Source: CBDCVO01 sp965223085
GTDB lineage: Bacteria > Pseudomonadota > Gammaproteobacteria > Ga0077536
NCBI GenBank assembly: GCA_965223085.1
Contig: OZ244981.1
Span: forward strand, 620,001 to 684,000
Length of the DNA stretch: 64,000 bases
Direction of reading: 5' to 3'
Within the stretch, counting starts at the first letter, position 1. Each line of letters starts with the position of its first letter. The notes under the pieces are model-generated. The model had not been told where the DNA came from, did no database searches, and saw nothing but the letters and a program-made list of their open reading frames with translations. A program made the translations under genes and the position numbers. This document shows, in pieces, positions 52,998-61,221 of this stretch.

Positions 52998-55136
52998 TCA
53001 GCCTGCTAGTGCGGTGTGATGCCCATCTACTAGAGTGGATCTTTCGAATTCCTCAGTTGGTACTGGACGACTGAATAAATAGCCCTGACCCACGTTGCAG
53101 CCACAGCGCCTTAGGAGTTCGAGTTGGGAGTCTGTCTCGATGCCTTCCGCAACAACGTCAAGGTTGAGATTCTTAGCCAAAGCAATAATCGCCGAGACTA
53201 TGGATGTATCTTGCTCGTTATACTGCATTTCTCGAACAAACGAGCGGTCTATTTTCAAGCCGGAGATCGGTAGCTTCTTAAGGTAAGCTAGCGAAGAATA
53301 GCCGGTTCCGAAATCGTCGATCCACAACTTTGCACCGAGGTCTTTAATGACCTTCAGCAGATTAACGGCGTGGTCCACGTTATCCATAAGAGTCGTTTCA
53401 GTAATCTCGAACTCTATGGAGGAAGGATCCGCGTTCGTTTCGTCGAGTGCCTCGTGAATGGAGTCGATCAGTTTTTCGCTGCGGAACTGCACTGCGCTCA
53501 AATTGAGTGCAACGCTAAGCCCCGGAACACCTCGAGCACGCCACGCCGCGCTATAGCGACATACCTCGCGTATGATCCATTCGCCCAAGGGTATGATTAA
53601 TCCCGTTTCTTCCGCGAGCGGGATGAAATCACTCGGTAGTACTATGCCCAACTCGGGGTGGCGCCACCGAACGAGTGCTTCCGCGCCGATGATATCGCGA
53701 GTCGCAAGCTCCACTTTGGGTTGAAGATAGAGTTCAAACTGACCGAGCTGCAATGCTTGACGCAAGTTTTTTTCCATCGACAGTCGTGCAAACGCGCGGG
53801 CATTTATCGAAGCCGTATAGAACTGATGGGTGTTGCCGCCATCATTTTTCGCGTGATGCTTAGCCGCATCGGCATGTTCTATAAGCGTGTCAGGATCCCG
53901 TCCATCGAGAGGATAGACGGCAATACCAATCGTTTGAGTGATGATGATTTCATTCAGATCAATCATGATCGGTTCGGCCAGCGCTTCTTGAATTTTCCGA
54001 ACGACGGTGACTGACTCTTCGGCCGTCCGCACATTATTTAGCACGACATAGAACTCGTCGCCTCCCGTACGCGCGACAAGACTACCATCGAACTCATCTT
54101 CCGGCTCGTCGATGCTTCGGTTATGTAGGCACTCGACTAAGCGCTGGGCGACGAGCCTCAAGACTTCATCCCCCTTGGCGCGACCAAGCGTGTCATTAAT
54201 CGTGCGGAAATTATCGATGTCTATCGACAGGACCGCCATTTCACGGTGAGTGCGTTGTGCGTCGGCAACCATGCGACGAATTTCTTGGCGCAAGTTGGCA
54301 CGATTAGGCAGGCCTGTAACACTATCGAAATAAGTTAGCTGATACGCTTGCCCTTCGGCACGTTTTAGTTCTGAGATATCCTGCACCGTACCGGAAAAAC
54401 AATAGACACCTTCCGGATTAGCTACGGTAGTTGCTTCGAGATGGACGAAACTCTCCAGGGTGTTTTCGACAACGACGCGAAAGCTTATGTGGACATTCCT
54501 CTTGGAACTGATCGCGTCATCCAAAAGCGGGCCGACAGTCCTGATATCTTCCGCATGAACCTGCTTCAACAAAGGCGCCAAGTCAGGAAGCACTGCGCCA
54601 CTGCCAACCCCGAACAAACGTTCTACCTCGTGGGAGCAGAGCAGAACCTTGGTCAACGAATTCCATTCGAAATGACCAAGCTTCGCCATTCGCTGGGCGT
54701 TCTCGAGGCGCGCCTCGCTGTCACGCAATTGCGCGGCCGTGCGCGCCGAACGCAGAAGATATCGAATGCGGTGCGTCAACACGAAGAAGTTAATCGGTTT
54801 GATAACAAAATCTGTCGCGCCGGCTAGGTAGGCTTGATTTACGGAATCTACGTCATCGAGACCGGTCATCATCATAATGGGAACATGGCGACCTGCTTCT
54901 AGCGAACGCAGCACGCTGCAGACCTCGAAACCGTTCATTTCTTTCATCACGACATCGAGCAAGACCATATCGATTTTATTGGCCTCGAAGACTTCGATCG
55001 CTGGTTTGCCGTCTTCGGCTTCGAAGACTTCGAAGTGCGCTAGCTCGAGTGCCGAGCGCGCGAGCAGGCGCGCTGATCGATCATCGTCTACGACCAGAAT
55101 GCGGGATTTTTCACGTATTAGCGATGTCTCAGTCAC
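52998..55136 (-). CDS. REC-PAS-GGDEF-EAL c-di-GMP signalling protein
   Basis: A 712-residue protein. Receiver at residues 12-128 with Asp61 (DMVLLDVVMKEMNGF). PAS at about 150-262. GGDEF domain 265-440 with intact GGDEF at 358-362 and no RxxD inhibitory site before it. EAL domain 455-700 with GAEALVRWRHP, EITETTLM and DDFGTGYSSLAYLKKLPI intact. Both cyclase and phosphodiesterase activities are possible. It heads the chemosensory operon 128 bases before cheY and is a probable CheA target, which would link receptor signalling to c-di-GMP. Confidence 0.93.
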   Translation of the reverse strand: MTETSLIREKSRILVVDDDRSARLLARSALELAHFEVFEAEDGKPAIEVFEANKIDMVLLDVVMKEMNGFEVCSVLRSLEAGRHVPIMMMTGLDDVDSVNQAYLAGATDFVIKPINFFVLTHRIRYLLRSARTAAQLRDSEARLENAQRMAKLGHFEWNSLTKVLLCSHEVERLFGVGSGAVLPDLAPLLKQVHAEDIRTVGPLLDDAISSKRNVHISFRVVVENTLESFVHLEATTVANPEGVYCFSGTVQDISELKRAEGQAYQLTYFDSVTGLPNRANLRQEIRRMVADAQRTHREMAVLSIDIDNFRTINDTLGRAKGDEVLRLVAQRLVECLHNRSIDEPEDEFDGSLVARTGGDEFYVVLNNVRTAEESVTVVRKIQEALAEPIMIDLNEIIITQTIGIAVYPLDGRDPDTLIEHADAAKHHAKNDGGNTHQFYTASINARAFARLSMEKNLRQALQLGQFELYLQPKVELATRDIIGAEALVRWRHPELGIVLPSDFIPLAEETGLIIPLGEWIIREVCRYSAAWRARGVPGLSVALNLSAVQFRSEKLIDSIHEALDETNADPSSIEFEITETTLMDNVDHAVNLLKVIKDLGAKLWIDDFGTGYSSLAYLKKLPISGLKIDRSFVREMQYNEQDTSIVSAIIALAKNLNLDVVAEGIETDSQLELLRRCGCNVGQGYLFSRPVPTEEFERSTLVDGHHTALAG

Positions 55137-55477
55137 GGCTCAAGTCGGTGCACCGCGGGGCGGTGTCTAGCTTAACTTTGAGCTTAGCACTACTCGCGCG
55201 GCGATCCATTCGTGGAGATGTCAATATTTGGTTCTAGTGACAGTATCGGCCCGCCAGGTAGTTTCCTTGATGGTATCAGCGGTTTATAAAAGTACCGTCT
55301 GCAACCGCCTCGGCGCGATGTTGCAACGCCATCGGGCGGGCGATATTTCCCTAACGTGACAAACATGCCGCGGATCAATAAACTGCAATTTCCATTCCGA
55401 TGACGGCAGCGTGAGGCGTCAAACTACGAAATAAACCCTAACGATATCAATCATTAACCCGCGACCGGAGGAACCCC
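55137..55477. other. Intergenic region between divergent sensory and MetE-like genes
   Basis: A 341-base region with divergent starts on both sides. TAGCTTAACTTTGAGCTTAG (55167-55186) repeats the GCTTA word found before the PAS kinase. No RNA gene and no open frame with a recognisable protein was found. CCGGAGGAACCCC precedes ATG 55478 as ribosome site. Confidence 0.45.
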
Positions 55478-56638
55478 ATGAGACGCAGCGCCGAACGCAT
55501 CTTATGCACCCACGTCGGTAGTCTGCCGCGGCAACGGCAACTATCAGATCTTTTAATCGACGCTGAGAACGGCGCGCAAGTCGACACCGATCAACTTCGC
55601 GAGCTAGCCGCGGCGGGCGTTGCGGAATGTGTTGAACAACAATTAGCTGCGGGTATCGATATTATCAACGATGGTGAACAACCTCGGGTAGGATTTCAAA
55701 CCTATGTCGCCCAGCGTCTCGAAGGTTTCGACGGTGCGAGTGAACGCGATCCTTTTCAAGACTTTGCCGCCCACCCGGATTTCGCTGCGTTGTGGACAAA
55801 TCGTGGCATGGTTGTGTCGAAAGTTTTCGATGCTGCAATGGCTCAGAACGAAGTTAAATATAAAGACCTCGGCCCAGCTATAAACGAGTGTGACCTATTC
55901 GACGAGGCCTTGGCCAACGCCTCATCTGCGCCGACGGAATGTTTCATGACGGCGGCCTCACCGGGCATCGTGTGTACGACTTTAAGAAACAATTTCTACG
56001 AGACACACGAAGCCTATGTGCGAGCGGTCGCTCGCGAAATGGCGAAAGAATATGAATTAATTCATTCGCGCGGCTACTTATTGCAACTCGATTGTCCCGA
56101 CCTTGCCATGGAGCGACATGGCATGTTTCAGAACCATACGATCAAAGAGTTCCAAGCAGCCGTAGCGCTTCACGTCGAGGCGATCAACGACGCGGTGCGG
56201 AACATTCCTGCGGAGCGCATCAGGCTACACATCTGCTGGGGTAACTACGATGGCCCACATGACTACGACGTTGCGCTCGAGGATATTTTACCGATCATTA
56301 ACGACGCAAACGTCGGTGCTTATTCCATAGAATTCGCCAACCCCCGACACCAACACGAATACGCGGCACTGAAAAAGTACCCGTTGAAAGACGATGCGTT
56401 ATTGATCCCCGGAATCATCGATTCGACGGTAAATTACATCGAGCATCCCGAAGTCGTTTGCAATCGCATCTTGGAAGCTGTGGAGGCGATCGGGGAGCGC
56501 GAAAGAATTATCGCGGGGGTCGATTGCGGCTTCGGGACATTTGCCGGCTGGGAGATGGTGGCGCCCTCGGTGATGTGGGCAAAATTTGCCGCACTCAACG
56601 CTGGTGCGGAATTAGCGAGCCAAAAACTATGGCGCTAA
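55478..56638 (+). CDS. MetE-barrel (cobalamin-independent methionine synthase II-like) protein, second copy
   Basis: A 386-residue protein with the catalytic MetE barrel only. The start ILCTHVGSLPRQRQL, His251-x-Cys253 (RLHICWGNYDGPHD) and Cys350 (GVDCGFGTFAG) give the zinc-binding HxC...C set. Length and motifs match the paralogue at 5186, but sequence identity looks low and it belongs to the branch with CTHVGSLPR. A thiol-alkyl transfer reaction is likely from the family; substrate unknown. CGGAGGAA precedes the start. It stands alone, followed by the convergent PEBP gene. Confidence 0.88.
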   Translation: MRRSAERILCTHVGSLPRQRQLSDLLIDAENGAQVDTDQLRELAAAGVAECVEQQLAAGIDIINDGEQPRVGFQTYVAQRLEGFDGASERDPFQDFAAHPDFAALWTNRGMVVSKVFDAAMAQNEVKYKDLGPAINECDLFDEALANASSAPTECFMTAASPGIVCTTLRNNFYETHEAYVRAVAREMAKEYELIHSRGYLLQLDCPDLAMERHGMFQNHTIKEFQAAVALHVEAINDAVRNIPAERIRLHICWGNYDGPHDYDVALEDILPIINDANVGAYSIEFANPRHQHEYAALKKYPLKDDALLIPGIIDSTVNYIEHPEVVCNRILEAVEAIGERERIIAGVDCGFGTFAGWEMVAPSVMWAKFAALNAGAELASQKLWR

Positions 56639-56689
56639 GGCGATACCCTTCCGACTTCGCGGCATCCATCTCGCAACGCGATAACGTGC

Positions 56690-57190
56690 TCAGCGTTTAT
56701 ATAGGCCGATCAAACTCGCTTTCTCAATCGTATTGAAATTAAGATAAAAGCCGACCACCGCCGCCGAAGTGTCCGCGGTAACAGGGAGTTCCGGCATGCT
56801 GACCGCGTGCAGGGTGAAAATATAGCGGTGCACATGTGCCCCCTGTGGTGGACAAGGTCCGCCGTAACCCGGTTGCGAAAAGTCAGTGCGGACTTCCAGT
56901 GCGCCAGTGGGCATTTTGCCGCTCGCAGGATCCCCGGCGCCTAATGGTAAGGAGGTAACGGTAGCGGGAATATTAGCCACTACCCAATGCCAAAAACCAC
57001 TGCCGGTTGGCGCATCGGGGTCATAACAGGTAAGCGCCAAGCTCTTGGTCCCGTCAGGCACACCGCTCCACGAAAACTGCGGCGATAAATTTGCACCAGC
57101 ACAGCCAAAACCAAACGCCTCGGACAGCACATGATCGTTGCCGAGGTAATCACCGTCTTGAAAACTTTCGCTCATCAGCGTTAATCCCAT
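56690..57190 (-). CDS. YbhB/YbcL-type PEBP-family protein
   Basis: A 166-residue protein of the Raf-kinase-inhibitor-like family (YbhB/YbcL). NLSPQFSWSGVPDGTKSLAL, YDPDAPTGSGFWHWVVANIP and YGGPCPPQGAHVHRYIFTLH carry the DPDAP, GxHR ligand-pocket residues. ATG 57190 (MGLTLMSESFQDGDYLG) is preferred over 57205. Bacterial members have no firm function. It is convergent with the MetE-like gene. Confidence 0.92.
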   Translation of the reverse strand: MGLTLMSESFQDGDYLGNDHVLSEAFGFGCAGANLSPQFSWSGVPDGTKSLALTCYDPDAPTGSGFWHWVVANIPATVTSLPLGAGDPASGKMPTGALEVRTDFSQPGYGGPCPPQGAHVHRYIFTLHAVSMPELPVTADTSAAVVGFYLNFNTIEKASLIGLYKR

Positions 57191-57658
57191 GGTCTCACTC
57201 CCCATTCTCTAGCGAAAAACTTTTGCGTTTGTGCTGCGGCCTGAGCATGGTAAGTACCACTCGCACCATCCGCGAGTTCCGCGCTTCCGATGCCGGGTAG
57301 TCGACGCTCGCGCTCACCATCCATAGTAGCGCGGCGACGCCGGCAGCGGCAATATCACCTTACCCGCGAGGCGCAGCAACAGCATTCGTCCGTTTTGTTC
57401 ACGACACGAATTTCGCTAGACGGGAAAATCTGGCGAGGCGTTACTCACCTTGGTGCTGGAGACCTCCACCCCCACGCGATCCTAATAGTGTTGCGCAACA
57501 CAAAATTGAACCAGAATTGAACCAGCGCACGCACTCGCAATCCAAGTTATGCCAAGCATGAAGATGGGGCTTGGCAGAATTGCGCCCGCGCGCGTATTTT
57601 AGGCGCATTGCTCAGTTTGCGAATGTGCTAGCATAACCTCGGATAAGTGGAGAATAAT
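57191..57658. other. Gene-free stretch
   Basis: About 470 bases between divergent PEBP and FmdB-like genes. Frames here are short and without recognisable domains. A repeated AATTGAACCAG (57508 and 57519) is the only local repeat I see. Both flanking promoters must lie here, but I cannot place them. Confidence 0.5.
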
Positions 57659-57919
57659 ATGCCGTTTTATGATTATTTTTGCGCACAGAATGGCGAGACG
57701 ATCGAAGTCAGTCACAGCATGAGTCAGGAGTTGGGTACCTGGGGTGAAGTGTGTGAAATGGCGGAGATTGAGCCCGGTGATACCCCGAGCGACGCCCCAG
57801 TGAGAAAACTTCCTAGCGGCGGCAGCGCACTCAACATGCATAACTCTTTCAGTTTTCGTCCTCACCCACGTGCCAAGGATTCCGCAGGTGTCGTGCCGAT
57901 GCGCGACAACAAATGGTAA
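57659..57919 (+). CDS. Small FmdB-like protein lacking the zinc-ribbon cysteines
   Basis: An 86-residue protein. MPFYDYFCAQNGETIEVSHS resembles the FmdB/CxxC zinc-ribbon start (MPxYxYxCxxC), but the second Cys is Asn and only two Cys residues (8 and 32) are present. The tail is RPHPRAKDSAGVVPMRDNKW. GGAGAATAAT before ATG 57659 is an acceptable ribosome site. Function unknown. It is convergent with the ABC gene 19 bases away. Confidence 0.7.
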   Translation: MPFYDYFCAQNGETIEVSHSMSQELGTWGEVCEMAEIEPGDTPSDAPVRKLPSGGSALNMHNSFSFRPHPRAKDSAGVVPMRDNKW

Positions 57920-57938
57920 TTTCGTCGCTACCTCGGTG

Positions 57939-59699
57939 CTAAGTTTCACTGGACGCAACTTTGTCGTCCATCGTGGCGGATTCCTCAGTCTGAGCAAATA
58001 AGAGCGACGATTCACTACCGGGCGCAAGCACAAGCTCGGGCGTTCCTTGTGCGATTGCGTGGCCCCCCTCTATATGCAAAACGTGATCTGCGTTCATGGC
58101 GTGGTCACCACTTACGGTGGTAAACAAAACTATCCCCGGAAAGGACTTAAACACACGATCGAATAGCCGCTCGGATGAATCTGTATCATTAAGGACTTCG
58201 TCCACGCCATCCAGCAGCAACACTTTCGGCCGTGCCAGCAATGCCCTAGCCAAGGAAATGCGCACTTGTTCCGCAACAGAAATTGAGCGCTGCATATCTT
58301 TGAGCTGCGTGTTCAAACCATCGGCTTGCTCGATCGCCCAGGCGTCGAGTCCGCAGAATTTCAAGACCCGCTCGAGTCGTGTCGGTGAGACCTTATCCAC
58401 GCCGTACAGTAAGTTATCCAAAATACTAGCTCGAGGGCGCGGTAATTCTCGCGAAACCAAAGCAACAACGTCGGTCCGTTCGACCTCCTTAAGTGGCGTA
58501 AGGTCTTCACCGCCGAAAAATATCCGCCCTTTAGTCGGCACTACCAATCCCCCGATGACTCTTAAGAGCGTCGATTTCTCCGCCTCAGCTGTGCCGATAA
58601 TGGCTAAGCGTTGCCCAGGTTTCACGTAACAGTTGATGTTTGTTAGCACTGGCTTGAAAAAAACACGCTCCAATCGTAATTGCCCTTCCGGGATATCCAG
58701 CGTCGCTCGATCTTGTTGTGCCTGCTTGGCAGTCGGGCGAATCGCAAAAACGCGGTTTTGTTTTTCTCGCGCAGCCAGCGCTGCGCTTCGGTATTCAAGC
58801 GCCCGTCCTAACTCCGCGAAGCGTGGCGCGAGGAGACCAATGGTCGCCAACGCTGCGACGATGCTCCCCGCGGTAGCGCGACCATCGATCATTAGCACCG
58901 CTGCGGCCAGCACCGTGCCTAAAGCGACCACGCCGGCACCGCTCTCGACGAGACTGCGCAACAATCCGACTACCTTTGCACGCGATACCATCGCGCTCCG
59001 GAGTTTGTTCGAAAGCACACGGACGCGTTGGTGTTCACCGGCGCTCCAGCGCGACTCGCTGCCAATGTTCGTGACTTTGCTATTAATGTGTTCGACTAGC
59101 TCGACACGACATCGCCGGGCTGCCTTCGCCGCGTTACGCAAGGGCTGTCGCAATGCAAAAGTGAACGCCAACGCCACACAACCTGTGGCCACAACCGGGA
59201 TCGCCACCATCGGGTCAATAGCAAGCAGGATCAAGATAGCGATACCAAGGGCGAGGCCGTTGACGATTAAACGCGCCATGCCGTGAGTGATCCAATCGCG
59301 CAGCGCGGAGAGATCACCGGCAAAACGCGCTTTGGTAACGTCGACCCCCAGCTTCTGCACGCCCTCGTCGCCGAGGCGTCCCACATGCGAAAACAACTTT
59401 GAACGGACTGCATGAACGTAGCTTTGTGCCAACTGTTCGGCATCTACTTGCGCACGCCATCGCAGTAACCCATTGCAGATCATGCAGACCGCTAACCACC
59501 CGCCGAGCTGGAAGATCGTCGCGCGAACCACGGTTCGAGAGTATTCGGTTTCACTTGTCGAAAGCGATGCATCGAAGGCATTTTTTGTCAGCAGTGCAAT
59601 TCCGATCACCGCAAACGCCTGGGCGATGCCGTTCAGCACCAAAAAAACGAGGCGGATGCGCCTCCTCCCGCCCATCAATTTTGGTAATTTACTTGCCAT
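57939..59699 (-). CDS. ABC-exporter-fold protein with degenerate ATPase domain
   Basis: A 586-residue protein: six-helix membrane domain (residues 15-300) fused to an ABC ATPase domain (340-565). Every ATP motif is changed. Walker A is GTAEAEKS (369-376), with Glu at both conserved inner Gly positions. The Q-loop Gln is Arg (VALVSREL). The signature is SVAEQ instead of LSGGQ. Walker B is LLLDGVDE, with Gly at the catalytic Glu. No H-loop His is seen in the expected place. The frame is long and undamaged, so selection for a non-ATPase role or very recent loss are both possible. No partner ABC gene is adjacent. Confidence 0.85.
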   Translation of the reverse strand: MASKLPKLMGGRRRIRLVFLVLNGIAQAFAVIGIALLTKNAFDASLSTSETEYSRTVVRATIFQLGGWLAVCMICNGLLRWRAQVDAEQLAQSYVHAVRSKLFSHVGRLGDEGVQKLGVDVTKARFAGDLSALRDWITHGMARLIVNGLALGIAILILLAIDPMVAIPVVATGCVALAFTFALRQPLRNAAKAARRCRVELVEHINSKVTNIGSESRWSAGEHQRVRVLSNKLRSAMVSRAKVVGLLRSLVESGAGVVALGTVLAAAVLMIDGRATAGSIVAALATIGLLAPRFAELGRALEYRSAALAAREKQNRVFAIRPTAKQAQQDRATLDIPEGQLRLERVFFKPVLTNINCYVKPGQRLAIIGTAEAEKSTLLRVIGGLVVPTKGRIFFGGEDLTPLKEVERTDVVALVSRELPRPRASILDNLLYGVDKVSPTRLERVLKFCGLDAWAIEQADGLNTQLKDMQRSISVAEQVRISLARALLARPKVLLLDGVDEVLNDTDSSERLFDRVFKSFPGIVLFTTVSGDHAMNADHVLHIEGGHAIAQGTPELVLAPGSESSLLFAQTEESATMDDKVASSET

Positions 59700-59889
59700 T
59701 CGAGGCTACCGCGTAACTATGAGAATTCCGCAATCATGTAAAAAGTGGGCATCGCGATGAAAGTTCGTCAAGTAAATGAGCGGTGTGGTTAGGAAGCCAG
59801 TTGTGCGGCACGACCACCCGCGTTCTCCGCATCGACGGCGCGCCGTTGGTATGAGATGCTACCAGCAATCGAAGACAACGACGATCGTT

Positions 59890-59908
59890 GCGCCCATAGC
59901 TCAGCTGG
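59890..59908 (+). other. Duplicate of the first 19 nt of tRNA-Arg(TCG)
   Basis: GCGCCCATAGCTCAGCTGG is identical to the 5' end of the tRNA at 60085, 195 bases further on. The following sequence departs at once and is rich in short hairpins: TCGCAAC-GCA-GTTGCGA and CGAGC-ACC-GCTCG. It cannot fold as a tRNA. The interval 59700-60084 contains no protein gene. Confidence 0.85.
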
Positions 59909-60021
59909 GTGAGCAACGGTCGCAACGCAGTTGCGAGGTCGAGCACCGCTCGGCCAGGCGCGAACGCCGCGAGGACGCGCCCAAGCGGCGGGCCCGAAGG
60001 CTGTAAAGCGAGAGGGGAGTA

Positions 60022-60050
60022 CCGACAGCGCAAAGCGCTGTTAGTATGAT
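60022..60050 (+). promoter_or_regulatory. tRNA-Arg(TCG) promoter with hairpin in the spacer
   Basis: CCGACA (-35, 60022-60027), 17 bases, TATGAT (-10, 60045-60050), 34 bases before the tRNA. ACAGCGC-AAA-GCGCTGT is a perfect 7-bp inverted repeat from the -35 end through the spacer. Boxes, spacing and stem are the same as at the tRNA-Arg(ACG) locus (28220-28248), where the loop is GCA. Confidence 0.75.
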
Positions 60051-60084
60051 ACAAAACCTAGCTTTATCGAAGACTACAAAACAC

Positions 60085-60161
60085 GCGCCCATAGCTCAGC
60101 TGGATAGAGTACCTGGCTTCGAACCAGGTGGTCGGGAGTTCGAATCTCTCTGGGCGCGCCA
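60085..60161 (+). tRNA. tRNA-Arg (anticodon TCG)
   Basis: A 77-nt cloverleaf with encoded CCA. Acceptor GCGCCCA pairs with TGGGCGC, the D-arm is GCTC...GAGT, the anticodon stem CCTGG/CCAGG is perfect with loop CTTCGAA (TCG), and the T-arm is GGGAG-TTCGAAT-CTCTC. It is a close relative of tRNA-Arg(ACG) at 28110-28186. Confidence 0.96.
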
Positions 60162-60181
60162 ATATTCGTAACTAAATCAAT

Positions 60182-60210
60182 CGGATAGCGATCATGCTAT
60201 CCGCCTTTTT
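60182..60210 (+). terminator. Rho-independent terminator of tRNA-Arg(TCG)
   Basis: CGGATAGC-GATCAT-GCTATCCG is a perfect 8-bp stem with a 6-base loop, followed by CC and five T. It begins 21 bases after the tRNA end. TGTGCCAGATTTGTGCTAA lies just beyond at 60229-60247. Confidence 0.85.
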
Positions 60211-60275
60211 CCTATCTCCTTTCCAGACTGTGCCAGATTTGTGCTAAACACTTTAGTTTCGGCTAAGCCATTGGC

Positions 60276-61065
60276 GCGTATCGACAAAAGAACTTTTCAA
60301 CCCAACCGAAAATAGGCGACCATTGGCTTCTACGCTACGGCACGCTCCCAAGACGCAAACGCCCGCGTTCGAAAATCCCGATAGTTCTTCGCCGAGACGA
60401 CGTGGCGGCCAAGATTGATCAAATTCTGAACCGCGGCGTGAACCGACAAGAAACGCTGGCACTGCTTTTCGGATTTAAACCGCCGCATCGCCCGCTCTCG
60501 GACTCGCGTCGGCTGATGCGATAATTCAGCGCGGTTATTCGCGTATCGGGAGGTGTCGTGGGTCACATCCGGGATCAGTTCCCGATGCGCAACATCGTAA
60601 CTTCGCTGCTTATCGGTAACGATCTTTCTAGGCTCATGCCGATACGTCTTCAATAGGCGTTTAAAAAACCGCTTTGCTGCCTTACCGTCGCGCCGAAGTG
60701 GCAGAAACACATCGACGATTTCCCCGTCTTGATCGACCGCGCGCCACAAATAGTGTTGGACACCCTGGATCTTGACGAACACCTCGTCGATATAGAACGT
60801 ATCGCCAAATCCCTGGTGACGACGCTTCAATCGCCGCGCGTACTGTGGTCCGAATTTAATGCGCCACAAACGAATGGACTCGTAGCTGACGACAATGCCT
60901 CGTTCTGCGAGTAAGTCTTCCACATCTCGATGACTTAGATTAAATCTATGGTAGACCCATACGGCGTATTGAATGATCTCAGGCGGAAATCGATGGCGTT
61001 TGTACGGCGATTTGGATCTGCTCATCCGTCTATTACCGTTTGCGCGACTTTACTTGTCAACACCC
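60276..61065 (-). mobile_element. IS6-family insertion sequence, intact transposase
   Basis: A 790-bp element bounded by GCGTATCGACAAAAG (left) and CTTTACTTGTCAACACCC (right), which are poorly matched inverted repeats. Length equals the decayed copy at 3961-4751, and the transposase is the undamaged version of the same family. It lies 114 bases after tRNA-Arg(TCG). Confidence 0.85.
60330..61025 (-). CDS. IS6-family transposase
   Basis: A 231-residue DDE transposase. The N-terminal helix-turn-helix reads RDVEDLLAERGIVVSYESIR; catalytic Asp in TFYIDEVFVKI, Asp in IVTDKQRSYDVAHREL, and Glu in NRAELSHQPTRVRER. The frame is complete. It catalyses replicative transposition and cointegrate formation. 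At least four other copies of related IS6 elements in the window are decayed. Confidence 0.95.
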   Translation of the reverse strand: MSRSKSPYKRHRFPPEIIQYAVWVYHRFNLSHRDVEDLLAERGIVVSYESIRLWRIKFGPQYARRLKRRHQGFGDTFYIDEVFVKIQGVQHYLWRAVDQDGEIVDVFLPLRRDGKAAKRFFKRLLKTYRHEPRKIVTDKQRSYDVAHRELIPDVTHDTSRYANNRAELSHQPTRVRERAMRRFKSEKQCQRFLSVHAAVQNLINLGRHVVSAKNYRDFRTRAFASWERAVA

Positions 61066-61221
61066 TCCGGAACTCTTACATGGCACGAACTCCTCGGTAT
61101 CAACACGCTCCCTCTGCGCGAGCACCTTCGTAGCCCGTTCAGAGTTGCTCGCGTATTCTCCCTAATATCCGATCCGAATCACTACCATGGCATTCTCGAT
61201 TCAGCATTTGGCGTTGCAACA

